The notes under the pieces were generated by a model. The model was not told the origin of the DNA. It saw only the letters and a list, made by a program, of their open reading frames with translations, and did not search any database. The translations under genes and the position numbers were made by a program. Positions 8,412 through 16,817 of a stretch of 64,000 nt of DNA are shown here, piece after piece (the stretch's first letter is position 1; each line of letters starts with the position of its first letter). The DNA is from Myxococcales bacterium. Lineage in GTDB: Bacteria > Myxococcota_A > Polyangia > Polyangiales > Polyangiaceae. The DNA lies in assembly GCA_016712525.1 (NCBI GenBank), contig JADJQX010000008.1:1054001-1118000 (forward strand). Direction: 5' to 3'.

Positions 8412-9686
8412 ATGAAGGTGACCCTCCGTGTGCGGCTCTCGGCCCACGACGCCCACTACGCCGGCGAGCTCGTCGACGGCGCGCGCATGCTCGGCCTTTT
8501 CGGCGACGTCGCCACCGAGCTCCTCATTCGCCTCGACGGCGACGAGGGCCTCTTCCGCGCCTACGAGAGCGTCGAGTTCCTCGCACCCGTGTTCGCGGGC
8601 GACTACGTCGAGGTCGAGGCCGAGCTTCTGTCGGTCGGCGCGTCGAGCCGCAAGATGCGCTTCGAGGCCCGCAAGGTCATCTCGAACGTGCGCGCCATGG
8701 GCGTACCCCCGAGCGCCGCCGACGTGCTCGAGACACCCGTCGTGGTGTGCCGCGCGATCGGCACCTGCGTCACCCCGAAGGACCTGCAACGAAAGCGGGG
8801 CCTCCCCTCGCCCGCGCTCCCCCCGGCGACGCGGCCCGCGCTCGGTCAAGGCTCGACGTTGCCCGAGGAGCTCGTGCTCGCGGCGGCCATCGTCGGCGCC
8901 GAAGTGACGCGGGCGCAGACCCCCTATCTACCCATTACTGCTCAGGAAATCGCCGACGAAGCCGCGCGGTGCCGCGAGGCGGGCGCGGCGATCGTGCACC
9001 TCCACGTGCGCAACCCCGACGGCTCGCCCACGCAGGCCGAGGACAGGTTCCGCGAGGCGATCGAGGCCATCGCCAAGAAGACCGACGTCATCGTCCAGAC
9101 GAGCACCGGCGGGGCCGTGGGCATGAGCATCGCCGAGCGCGCGGGCCCCCTCGCCTGCAAGCCCGAGATGGCCACGCTGAACCTCGGCACCGTGAACTTC
9201 GGCGACGACGTGTTCGTGAACACGCGCCCCGACATTCGCAAGCTCGCGGGGCTCATCCGAGAGGCGGGCAGCGTGCCCGAGCTCGAGTGTTACGAGGTCG
9301 GTCACGTCGAAGAGGGCGTCCGGCTCGCCAAGGAGGGCCTGCTCTCGGCGCCCTACCATTTCCAGTTCGTGCTCGGGATCGCGGGCGCCATCGGCGCCAC
9401 GGAGGAGAACCTCCGCACGCTCGTGTCGCGGCTCCCCGAAGGGTCGACGTGGGCGGTGGCCGCCACGGGGCGAAACCAGCGCCCGATGACCGAGCTCGCG
9501 ATGCGCCTCGGTGGGCACGCGCGGGTCGGCCTCGAGGACAACATCTACCTCGAGAAGGGCGTGCTGGCCGAGGGCTCGGCCCCGCTCGTCGCGCGGGCCG
9601 CGGCCTACGCGAGGAGCATCGGACGAAAGCCCCTCGAGCCCGAGGCCGCCCGCGCGCACCTCGGCCTCCCGTCGAAGCGCGTGTGA
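8412..9686 (+). CDS. kal-kce: Kal-Kce fusion: 3-aminobutyryl-CoA ammonia-lyase / 3-keto-5-aminohexanoate cleavage enzyme
   Basis: 424-aa bifunctional protein. Residues 1-130 are the hotdog-fold Kal domain: 'RLSAHDAHYAGELVDGARM', 'LFGDVATELLIRLDGDEGLF', 'YESVEFLAPVFAGDYVEVEA', 'VVVCRAIGTCVTP'. In lysine fermentation this domain removes ammonia from 3-aminobutyryl-CoA. Residues about 150-424 are Kce, a BKACE/DUF849 TIM-barrel: 'QTPYLPITAQEIADEA', the zinc-ligand motif 'AIVHLHVRNPDG', 'STGGAVGM' and 'CKPEMATLNLGTVNFG'. Kce condenses 3-keto-5-aminohexanoate with acetyl-CoA, giving 3-aminobutyryl-CoA, so the fused steps are consecutive. No other lysine-fermentation gene is adjacent. The stop TGA overlaps the trpE ATG by one base. 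Confidence 0.9.
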   Translation: MKVTLRVRLSAHDAHYAGELVDGARMLGLFGDVATELLIRLDGDEGLFRAYESVEFLAPVFAGDYVEVEAELLSVGASSRKMRFEARKVISNVRAMGVPPSAADVLETPVVVCRAIGTCVTPKDLQRKRGLPSPALPPATRPALGQGSTLPEELVLAAAIVGAEVTRAQTPYLPITAQEIADEAARCREAGAAIVHLHVRNPDGSPTQAEDRFREAIEAIAKKTDVIVQTSTGGAVGMSIAERAGPLACKPEMATLNLGTVNFGDDVFVNTRPDIRKLAGLIREAGSVPELECYEVGHVEEGVRLAKEGLLSAPYHFQFVLGIAGAIGATEENLRTLVSRLPEGSTWAVAATGRNQRPMTELAMRLGGHARVGLEDNIYLEKGVLAEGSAPLVARAAAYARSIGRKPLEPEAARAHLGLPSKRV

Positions 9687-11116
9687 TGACGAAGCTCTTC
9701 TCCGAGACGCGCCCGAGCGACGCGCTCACCCCTGTCGCGGCCTACGCGGCCCTCCGCGCCCACGCGGGCGACGGCGCGTCGTTTTTGTTCGAGAGCGTCG
9801 TCGGCGGCGAGCGCTGGGGGCGCTACAGCATCCTCGGGTACAGGCCTCGCTACGAGGTCGTGCACGGCTGGGACGGCATCTCCGTCGAAGGCGCGCTGCC
9901 CGAGGGTCGTGAGCTCGCCGACGCGGGCGATCCGCTCGATCGCATCGCCCCGCTGCTTGCGCCCGTAGGCCCGGCGAAGACCCCCGCCGAGCGCTTCGCC
10001 TCGGGCCACGTGGGCTTCTTCGCGTGGGACCTCGTTCACCGCATCGAGGCCGTGCCGCCGGGCGACCCCATCGTCTGGAAGAGGCACTTTCTTCCGTTGT
10101 TCCGAATACTTGGCGGGCTCATCGTGGTGGTCTTCGACAACCTCTCGCAGACGTACACGGTCTCCGCCGACGATCCTGCGAGGGTCGCGCGCGCCCTCTC
10201 CGATCTCGAGACGCGCGTCCCGCTCCGGCCGATCGATCTGCCCGACCGGTCGCGTGTGCCCGAGCACCGCGTCGACGTCGACGACGCCACGTTCTGCGCC
10301 CGCGTGCGCGAGGCCCAGGAGCTCATTCGCGCCGGCGACGCGTTCCAGGTCGTGCTCGCGCGCACCTTCCAATGCGACGCCCGCGGACGCGACGCCTTCG
10401 ACGTGTACCGCGCGATGCGGCTCGTGAACCCGTCGCCGTACATGTACTTCCTCGATCTGCCCCCGGCCGAGGGCGAGGCCACGCGCACCCAGATCGCCGG
10501 CGCGAGCCCCGAGACGCTCATCCGCACCGAGGACGGAAAGGTCACCGTGCGCCCCATCGCCGGCACCCGCCCTCGCGGAAAGACCGAGGCCGCCGACCTC
10601 GAGGCCGAGCGGGAGCTCTTGGCCGACGAGAAAGAGCGGGCCGAGCACGTGATGCTCGTCGACCTCGGCCGCAACGACGTAGGACGCGTGTCGGAGCTCG
10701 GGACCGTGACCATCACGAAGCAGATGGTGACCGAGCGCTACTCGCACGTCATGCACATCGTGAGCGAGGTCTCGGGCACGCTGCGCGCCGACGCGAGCCC
10801 CGTCGACGTGGTGCGGGCCGGTTTCCCCGCGGGCACGCTCTCCGGGGCACCGAAGGTCCGGGCCATGCAGATCATCCGGGAGCTCGAGGCGCGACCTCGC
10901 AACATCTACGGGGGCGCCATCGGGTACGTCGCCGGGAGCGGCGAGGTCGATCTCGCGATCGCCATTCGCACGGCCGTATGCCGAAATGGCGTGTTCGAGA
11001 TCTCGGCGGGGGCGGGCGTGGTCGACGCGAGCGTGCCCGAGAGCGAGGCGGAGGAGACGCGGAGCAAGGCGCGCGGCGTGCTGGCCGCGATCGCGGCGGT
11101 CCCCGAGCGGGCCTGA
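9686..11116 (+). CDS. trpE: Anthranilate synthase component I
   Basis: 476-aa chorismate-utilising enzyme that makes anthranilate, the first committed step of tryptophan synthesis, with glutamine-derived ammonia from TrpG. The N-terminal domain has 'SFLFESVVGGERWGRYSILG'. The catalytic domain shows 'RAGDAFQVVLARTF', 'NPSPYMYFLDLP', 'GASPETLIRTEDGKV', 'RPIAGTRPRG', 'EHVMLVDLGRNDVGRV', 'SGTLSGAPKVRAM' and 'YGGAIGYV'. The ATG at 9686 shares its A with the stop of the Kal-Kce gene (TGATG), so translation should be coupled. No trpG or trpD follows; the next gene is convergent. Slightly short but within the normal range. Confidence 0.95.
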   Translation: MTKLFSETRPSDALTPVAAYAALRAHAGDGASFLFESVVGGERWGRYSILGYRPRYEVVHGWDGISVEGALPEGRELADAGDPLDRIAPLLAPVGPAKTPAERFASGHVGFFAWDLVHRIEAVPPGDPIVWKRHFLPLFRILGGLIVVVFDNLSQTYTVSADDPARVARALSDLETRVPLRPIDLPDRSRVPEHRVDVDDATFCARVREAQELIRAGDAFQVVLARTFQCDARGRDAFDVYRAMRLVNPSPYMYFLDLPPAEGEATRTQIAGASPETLIRTEDGKVTVRPIAGTRPRGKTEAADLEAERELLADEKERAEHVMLVDLGRNDVGRVSELGTVTITKQMVTERYSHVMHIVSEVSGTLRADASPVDVVRAGFPAGTLSGAPKVRAMQIIRELEARPRNIYGGAIGYVAGSGEVDLAIAIRTAVCRNGVFEISAGAGVVDASVPESEAEETRSKARGVLAAIAAVPERA

Positions 11117-11141
11117 GCGAGCGGCGACCGACGACGGGCCG

Positions 11142-11798
11142 TCAGTGCTTCGCCGGCGGCACGACGTCGATCGGGTAGGAGATGGTCACCTCGCCGCCGG
11201 TCGGCTTCGGGAACGTGAGCAGCGCAAATTGATGCATCATGCATGCAGCGACCGCGCCGTTCGTCACGGTCTTGCTGGCCACCTGCGCGCCGCGCACCTT
11301 GCCTGCGCGAGTGACGACGAAACCGATCGTGACGTTGCCCTGGAGCGCTTTGTCGGTCTTGAGCCCCACGTCGTAGCAGGTGCGGAGCTGAGAGATGCGC
11401 TGACGCACGATGCGCACCACCGTCACCTCCGGGAGCGTTCCCTGGATCGAGGGCGCTCCGAGCACCACCTGAGGTGCCTTGCCGGGAGGCGGAAGGACGG
11501 AGGCCGTGCCCGTGGCCGGGGCTCCGGCGTCACCGGCATCGCGGGGCGGCTGCGGGGTAACGTCTGGACCGGAGCCACCGATTCTCGTCGGTCCCGCCCC
11601 GGCCGCTCCATGCCCTCCCCCGTCGGGAGCAGGGCCGTCGGACGGAGGCTCGTCCTCGGGCGCAGAGGTCGCCGAGGGCACGAACGCAGGCTCCATCGCC
11701 GGTGGCGGACGCTTCTCCACGTGTTGGGCACAGCCGGAGACGGACACGATCCCGAAGAGCCCCACGAGCGCACGGCCGAGCAGCGACACCTTCTTCAC
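11142..11798 (-). CDS. AgmX/PglI-type C-terminal-domain lipoprotein
   Basis: 218-aa lipoprotein. The GTG at 11796-11798 gives a short n-region, hydrophobic core and lipobox 'IVSVSGCAQ'. A long Pro/Asp/Gly/Ala-rich linker (residues about 30-120) leads to a TonB-like C-terminal domain with 'RQRISQLRTCYDVGLKTD', 'LQGNVTIGFVVTRAGKV' and 'FPKPTGGEVTISYPI'. This domain is common in myxobacteria and is named after gliding-motility proteins AgmX/PglI. It probably bridges the periplasm. The open frame extends further upstream, but those residues lack GC3 bias as a gene and precede the signal peptide. Specific function is unknown. Confidence 0.8.
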   Translation of the reverse strand: MKKVSLLGRALVGLFGIVSVSGCAQHVEKRPPPAMEPAFVPSATSAPEDEPPSDGPAPDGGGHGAAGAGPTRIGGSGPDVTPQPPRDAGDAGAPATGTASVLPPPGKAPQVVLGAPSIQGTLPEVTVVRIVRQRISQLRTCYDVGLKTDKALQGNVTIGFVVTRAGKVRGAQVASKTVTNGAVAACMMHQFALLTFPKPTGGEVTISYPIDVVPPAKH

Positions 11799-11877
11799 GA
11801 CGTCGAGCGTAGTGCACGCGGCCCGGAACGCGACTCCCTTCGTGCAGGCCCCCTCGCGTTTCCCGTTCGACGGGGGC

Positions 11878-13710
11878 TCACGCGGCGGTCTGGGCCGGGA
11901 GGCGCATTCGGAAGAGTGTCCCTTCGGCGCCCTCGGCCGCCTCGATCTCGAGCTCGCCCCCGTGCGCGCGGAGGAGCGTCCGCGCGAGGGTGAGCCCGAG
12001 GCCCAGGCTCCCAAGCACACGCGCGCTCTCGGCGTTCTCGAAGGCCGCGAAGAGAGCGGCGCGCTCGTCGGCCGAGAGCCGATTTCCGGGGGCCTCGACG
12101 TCGATCAAGATCCCGACGTCGGCGCGGCGCGACGCGCGGAGCGACACGCCTTTGCCACCAAGCCGCGCCGCGGCGAGCACCACGAGCGTCACGGCCTGCG
12201 CGAGCCGCTGGGGATCGACCTTCACCGGCGGGAGAGCCGAGGTCACCTCGGCCACGATGCGGGCACCCTCGAGGTCGCGAGCGTCGAGCACGGCCGTGGT
12301 CACGACGTCCTCGATGTGCACCTCTTCGGGCGAAAGCTCGAGGGCCTTCGCGTCGGCGCGCGAGGCGTCGAGGATCGTGCGCACGAGGTGCAAGAGCTCG
12401 CGCCCCCGCTGCTCGATGATGGCGAGGCTCTCGCGCTGGCCTTCGGTGAGGGGCTGCCGCTTGACGAGCTCCGCGAAGCCGAGCACCGCGTTGAGAGGAG
12501 CCTTGAGGTCGTGGCTCATCGAGGCGAGGAAGAGCCCTCGCGTCTGCTCGACGCGGTGCTTGGCCACGATCGCCCGCTCCTGAGCGAAGGCGAACTCGCG
12601 GAAGATGCTGCCGAGCTTCTCGATGGCCACCGCGAGGTCGTGCACCGGGCGGAACGCCGCCTGCTTTCTCAAGCGAATTCCACGTCTTACATCACGTGCA
12701 CCCATGGCATCGACCTGGAGCCGAGCGACCTCGACGTCGTGCGAGAGCGCCGAGCCGAGCCTCCCCCCGAGCACGGCGGCGAACGCGATCCCGAGCCCGG
12801 CCACGGCCACCACCAGCGAGAGGTTGTCGCCGGGGGCGCCCGCGTCGAAACGCACGACGACCGACCGCGTGCCGTACGGCGCGTGCACCGTCACCTCGCC
12901 GTGGGGATCGACCTGAGACCTCACCTCGTGGGCGGGCTCGTCCGACACGGTCATCGAGTACCCGTGCCGACCGGCGGCCATCGCGATCTCCTCGTACGCC
13001 CGGGGCTCGCCCTCGACGGGCTCGAGCGTCGCGCGGGTGAACGCGAGCGCGGCGTTCACACGAGCGTCCGTCGAGGCGGCGCGCGCGTGAGCGTAGACGA
13101 GCAAGAGCGCCCCGACCGCGACGAGCGCCGCAGGAGCCGCCACGGCCAGCGTGATGCGCGCCTCGACCCGGCCGCCGCCCGTAAGCGCCTCCGCCCGCGC
13201 GAGATCGAAGGCCTCGCCCACCACATCCGGAGGAACATCCTCCATAATTTCGGACACTTGCGAGCGAATCACCGTAAAGCTCGCGAGCGAGACAGCGATG
13301 ACCAAGGTGACGGCGAGGGCGGCGAGCGCGAGGTGGGTCGCCTCGTCGGCGCGTGCCGAGCGCGTCGCCGTGAAGATCGCCACGAGCGACGTCGCGCTGC
13401 CGACGTACACGAACGTGAGGCGCGCGGGGAGCGCCTCGAGGGAACGCACCTGCTCCGGTGCCACGTCGGCCCCTCGCTCTTTCGCGTCGAAGAGGGGCGC
13501 GAGCGGCGAGACGACGGCGAACGTGCCCACGGCGATGGCCGTCCCGAGCAGCACGAAGAGCACCAACGCGACCGGCAAGAGCTTGTCCCGGAGGCCCGCC
13601 TCGAGCAGCAGCAGCGTGGGCGCGAGCGCGGTCACGACCGCCGAGATCGCCACGTGGGCGGCGAACGTGAGGCCAAACACTCGGAGCGCGAAGCGCGACG
13701 CGAGCCTCAC
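11878..13710 (-). CDS. Histidine kinase with degenerate ATP-binding domain
   Basis: 610-aa membrane kinase-like protein. The N-terminal third has several hydrophobic helices ('FGLTFAAHVAISAVVTAL', 'VALVLFVLLGTAIAVGTF' and others). A periplasmic segment and another helix pair precede a dimerisation helix with 'LASMSHDLKAPLNAVLGFAE', where the phospho-accepting His is present. In the C-terminal catalytic domain the N-box Asn is absent ('LVVLAAARLGG' where N-x-x-x-N is expected) and the D-x-G-x-G box reads 'IDVEAPGNRLS', while the G2 box 'GSLGLGLTLARTLLRAHGG' is kept. It probably cannot bind Mg-ATP normally. The GTG start overlaps the stop of the upstream kinase by 4 nt, implying a functional pair. 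No response regulator is adjacent. Confidence 0.85.
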   Translation of the reverse strand: MRLASRFALRVFGLTFAAHVAISAVVTALAPTLLLLEAGLRDKLLPVALVLFVLLGTAIAVGTFAVVSPLAPLFDAKERGADVAPEQVRSLEALPARLTFVYVGSATSLVAIFTATRSARADEATHLALAALAVTLVIAVSLASFTVIRSQVSEIMEDVPPDVVGEAFDLARAEALTGGGRVEARITLAVAAPAALVAVGALLLVYAHARAASTDARVNAALAFTRATLEPVEGEPRAYEEIAMAAGRHGYSMTVSDEPAHEVRSQVDPHGEVTVHAPYGTRSVVVRFDAGAPGDNLSLVVAVAGLGIAFAAVLGGRLGSALSHDVEVARLQVDAMGARDVRRGIRLRKQAAFRPVHDLAVAIEKLGSIFREFAFAQERAIVAKHRVEQTRGLFLASMSHDLKAPLNAVLGFAELVKRQPLTEGQRESLAIIEQRGRELLHLVRTILDASRADAKALELSPEEVHIEDVVTTAVLDARDLEGARIVAEVTSALPPVKVDPQRLAQAVTLVVLAAARLGGKGVSLRASRRADVGILIDVEAPGNRLSADERAALFAAFENAESARVLGSLGLGLTLARTLLRAHGGELEIEAAEGAEGTLFRMRLPAQTAA

Positions 13711-15212
13711 GCGACGGGCTCCCGCGTGATCGAGACGGGCGGCGCCGACTCCCGGATGGCCCTCGGGAACGTGAGGAAGAACGTGGTCCCTCGGCCGAGG
13801 GCGCTCTCGAGGCGAATCTGGCCCCCATGGGCGACGACGAGGCGACGCGCGATCGCGAGCCCGAGCCCCGTACCGAGCGCCTTGCCCCGCCGTTCGCCCG
13901 CCTGCTTGTAGTCGTCGAACACGGTCGCCTGCTCGGCCTCGGCGATCCCCTTGCCCGTGTCCGAGACGGAGATGTGGACGTCGCGCTCGTCGGACTCGAC
14001 GCGCACCTCGATGCGGCCCGCTTCGGTGAACTTCACGGCGTTCCCCACGAGGTTGCCGAGCACCTGCCGAAGGCGCCTCGAGTCGGCGAGCGCGAACACG
14101 GGCTCTGCCCCCGTCACCACCATCTCGACAGGCTTTTTTCCGAGCGAGAGCCTCGCCTCGCGCAGGACGTCGTTCGAGACGTGCACGACGTCGACCGGCG
14201 CGACCGAGAGCTTGAGCTGGCCGCTCTCGATGGCCGAAAACTCGAGGATGTCGTTGATGAGCCCGAGCAAGTGTTGACCGGAGCCGCGGATCTGTTCGAC
14301 CTCCTCGCGCGCTTCGTCCGAGAGCGGCCCGTCGACCTCTTGGGCGAGGATGTCCGAGAAGCCCAAGATGGCGTTGAGCGGGCTCCTTAGCTCGTGGCTC
14401 ACGGCGGCGAGGAACGCGGCTCGATCCTTGTCGGCCGCGCGCGCGCGAGAGAGGCTCTCGTGGTACTCGCGCTCGGCCGAGAGGAATCGCCCTACGAGCC
14501 GGTTGAACGCCACGGCGAGGCCGCCGATCTCGTCGATCGCTCGAACCGGCACGAGCTCTCCCGTAGGCTCCGATCGCACGCGGGCCATCCCCTCGATGCG
14601 ACGGGTCACGTAGTCGATGTCGCGCCCGGCGTCGCGGCTCACGGCGGCGGCCACGGCGGACGCGGCGAAGACGAGCAAGGTGGTGAGCGCGACGAGGGCC
14701 TCGACGAACCGCGACTCGGTGTCGGCCGTAGGCTGTTTCCTCACGGAGAGCACGAGAAACGGGCCATTTCGAACACGTCGCGCGGCGAAGATGGCCGTGC
14801 CGAGGCGTGTCTCGGCCTCGCCCGTGCCGCGCGCGATGAAACCGCCGACGTCCACGTGGGACGCCCCGCCGATCGTGGCGTCGACGAGCACCGTCCCGTC
14901 GGGCTCCGCGAGCACCCCCTCCGCGGCCGTGCGACGCACGGCGAGCCGCACCGCCTCGGCGCGCCCGTCGGCCGACATCGGTTCGAGCCGCGCCGCGAGG
15001 GTGTCGGCCAAGAGCTCCACGCGTGCGCGCGCGTTCGCCTCCGCGGTGCGACGCATCGCGCGCACCCCGAGCGCCCCGATCGCGAGCGCGACCAACACGC
15101 CGAGGAAGCTCACGACCACCGGGGCGAGCACCGCGAGCGACAACGGCCGCCGGGCTCGGCGCGGAGAGAGGGGCGACGTCACGGTCGACGTGTCGGAGAA
15201 CGAATCGCTCAC
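13707..15212 (-). CDS. Sensor histidine kinase
   Basis: 501-aa inner-membrane sensor kinase. A first TM helix (about 25-50) and an extracytoplasmic sensor region of about 110 residues are followed by a second helix ('LVALTTLLVFAASAVAAAV') and a HAMP-like segment. The HisKA domain is 'FLAAVSHELRSPLNAILGFS', with the conserved His. The ATPase domain is complete: N-box 'RQVLGNLVGNAVKFTEAG', G1 'SVSDTGKGI', F-box 'FDDYKQAGERR', G2 'GTGLGLAIARRLVVAHGG'. It is thus catalytically competent, unlike the overlapping downstream kinase. There is no fused receiver domain and no adjacent regulator gene; the signal is unknown. Confidence 0.93.
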   Translation of the reverse strand: MSDSFSDTSTVTSPLSPRRARRPLSLAVLAPVVVSFLGVLVALAIGALGVRAMRRTAEANARARVELLADTLAARLEPMSADGRAEAVRLAVRRTAAEGVLAEPDGTVLVDATIGGASHVDVGGFIARGTGEAETRLGTAIFAARRVRNGPFLVLSVRKQPTADTESRFVEALVALTTLLVFAASAVAAAVSRDAGRDIDYVTRRIEGMARVRSEPTGELVPVRAIDEIGGLAVAFNRLVGRFLSAEREYHESLSRARAADKDRAAFLAAVSHELRSPLNAILGFSDILAQEVDGPLSDEAREEVEQIRGSGQHLLGLINDILEFSAIESGQLKLSVAPVDVVHVSNDVLREARLSLGKKPVEMVVTGAEPVFALADSRRLRQVLGNLVGNAVKFTEAGRIEVRVESDERDVHISVSDTGKGIAEAEQATVFDDYKQAGERRGKALGTGLGLAIARRLVVAHGGQIRLESALGRGTTFFLTFPRAIRESAPPVSITREPVA

Positions 15213-15526
15213 GTGCCGGGGAGCCTACCACCCGGCGGCGCGGCGCCTCTGCGACGTAACACACGGGTCCCGAGAGCGAGCCGGGCGCGCCCTCCCATCG
15301 TCACGCGAGGCGGGAACAATCGGCCCCCGGTGAAGGTTCGAAGACCAACCGCGGATGCGGGCCTGCGCCGAGCGCTCTCGTCCCGGTGCGTCGAAGAGGC
15401 TGAGGTCTAACCTCTCGAATCCACGAGGGTTTCTAACACGCCGCATCATGCCGATTGTGCCGATTTGCCCTTTACGAATCGTGAATCTGAGTAAGAAGAG
15501 AAGTTCGTCCGAGTGAAGACCAAACG
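15213..15526. other. Divergent intergenic region with a hairpin
   Basis: This 314-nt region separates the divergent kinase operon and the small ORF at 15527, so it should hold promoters for both. The one clear structure is an imperfect inverted repeat at 15409-15431 (AACC-T-CTCG / CGAG-GGTT). Base composition becomes less GC-rich at 15440-15520, as expected near a promoter, but no convincing -35/-10 pair could be fixed by eye. Confidence 0.35.
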
Positions 15527-15964
15527 ATGACCGACTCCGCCGCACGCCGTACCCACGGGCACTCGTCGCCTCCGCCTTCGCGGCGAGGCAGCCCGTCGTC
15601 ACGGCCCGAGCGCCTCGAGGGAAGTCGCGAGGGCTTTCCGACGGCCGACGCGTTCACACGCGACCGCGAGTCCGGGACGCTCCCGGTCTCCCACGACATC
15701 GGCACGAGCCCGCTCCCCCGTACGCGTCCCGTCTTGGTCGCCGCGCCGCTCCGCGACACGAAGGTCACCCTCTGTGTGACGGGGTGGCGGAACGTCCAGC
15801 CCGGCCGGCTCTCCTGGGTGTTCCCCACGGTCGACTCGGCGGTCCACGCCGCGCAGGCCATGCGCAACGCGACCGAGTGGGTCGTGCTCGACGGCTCCCT
15901 CACCAGCACGGAGATCGACGGCGGCCACGCCGCGCGCCGGCGCGTCCTCGCCAAGAGCTCCTGA
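15527..15964 (+). CDS. Hypothetical protein, 145 aa
   Basis: This gene is not recognised. The N-terminal 60 residues are Arg/Ser/Pro-rich and look disordered. Residues about 75-145 form a compact part with 'DTKVTLCVTGWRNVQPGRLS' and 'VDSAVHAAQAMRNATEWVVL', suggesting a small beta-alpha fold. Third codon positions are strongly G/C along the whole frame, including the less ordered N-terminus, which supports real coding. There is no signal peptide. Overlapping minus-strand frames are weaker. A later start is possible because the first 40 residues are low-complexity. Confidence 0.6.
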   Translation: MTDSAARRTHGHSSPPPSRRGSPSSRPERLEGSREGFPTADAFTRDRESGTLPVSHDIGTSPLPRTRPVLVAAPLRDTKVTLCVTGWRNVQPGRLSWVFPTVDSAVHAAQAMRNATEWVVLDGSLTSTEIDGGHAARRRVLAKSS

Positions 15965-16208
15965 GCGCGAGCAGCTGCCGCGGGGAGGAAAGAGGGCGAC
16001 GTCGTCAGCCTGCGAGCCCGAGCGCGGACCTTCTCGCGGTCGCAGGGCATCGCGCTCGCGACCTTGCCCGGGTTCGACGTCGGTCGACGGGGCACGCCCC
16101 GCTTGGCCTCACCGTCGGCTTCCTCTGCCCGTCGCGCGAGAGGCACGTCGTGGATTCGAAACGCAGCGGGCGCCACGCCGTTTCCGACGTCGCGCCCGCG
16201 GGATGCCA

Positions 16209-16222
16209 TCCTCCGAGGAGGA
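16209..16222 (-). terminator. Hairpin downstream of the HU gene
   Basis: TCCTCCGAGGAGGA is a perfect palindrome (6-bp arms, 2-nt centre) 10 nt past the stop of the HU-like gene. No T-tract follows on the minus strand, so its role as a terminator is tentative. Confidence 0.35.
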
Positions 16223-16232
16223 CGTCAGCCTG

Positions 16233-16547
16233 TCACTGGATGAGGTCCTTGAGGGCCTTGAGGGCCGTCGCGCGAACCTTCTTCGAGGCCGGCTTGCCCT
16301 TGATGATGATGCTCTCGCCGGTGAACGGGTTCTTGCCCGGGCGATCCTTGGTGGCCGGCTTCTTGACCGACTTGAGCTTGAGGAGGCCGGGGATCACGAA
16401 CTCGCCGGGGCCGCGCGAGCCGAGCTGCTTCTTGATGAGCTCGGTGAGGCCGTCGAACACACGAGCGACGCTCTTCTTATCGAGCTCCGCGCTCTCGGCA
16501 ATGTCGGAAATCACTTGGGCCTTGGTCAACCGCTTCGCTGCAGCCAT
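16233..16547 (-). CDS. HU-family DNA-binding protein
   Basis: 104-aa nucleoid protein of the HU/IHF family. The N-terminal helices 'RLTKAQVISDIAESAELD' and 'ARVFDGLTELIKKQLG', the turn 'FVIPGLLKLK', the DNA-binding arm motif 'RPGKNPFTGESIIIKG' and the C-terminal helix 'VRATALKALKDLI' are all in the normal order. It is slightly longer than Escherichia coli HU (90 aa). A strong AGGAGGAAG Shine-Dalgarno lies 8 nt before the ATG. The upstream 270 nt to ybeY on the same strand must contain its promoter; no clear boxes were fixed. It may bind DNA as a homodimer. Confidence 0.95.
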   Translation of the reverse strand: MAAAKRLTKAQVISDIAESAELDKKSVARVFDGLTELIKKQLGSRGPGEFVIPGLLKLKSVKKPATKDRPGKNPFTGESIIIKGKPASKKVRATALKALKDLIQ

Positions 16548-16817
16548 TTGCGCTTCCTCCTGTTGGAATTTGTGCGCTCAATCGACGATTCTTTCGTGAA
16601 TTCGTGGCGGAGAGATTTGGAATCGAGACCCCTCACGTCTCCGCTGAAAACTCGACCCCCGCTCGGCTGGGGCTTGAAAAAGGCTCCCAAAATCACGGGC
16701 TGGACACATGGCTAGCATCGGGCAATCGCCCCCCGCAAGGGAAAATCGGCGCTTTTGGACGTTTTCTTCGCCGGCGACTCGGAAAAAAAAGTGCGTACGG
16801 CGCATGGTGTCATGCGT

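Noticed and set aside
7568..9685. The 700-residue upstream extension of the trpE frame
   Set aside because: It is antisense to uppS and out of frame with kal-kce; TrpE homology begins only at the ATG at 9686.
15472..16209. Minus-strand 245-aa frame overlapping the 145-aa plus-strand ORF
   Set aside because: It has lower coding bias and no recognisable motif; the plus-strand frame is better supported by GC3.
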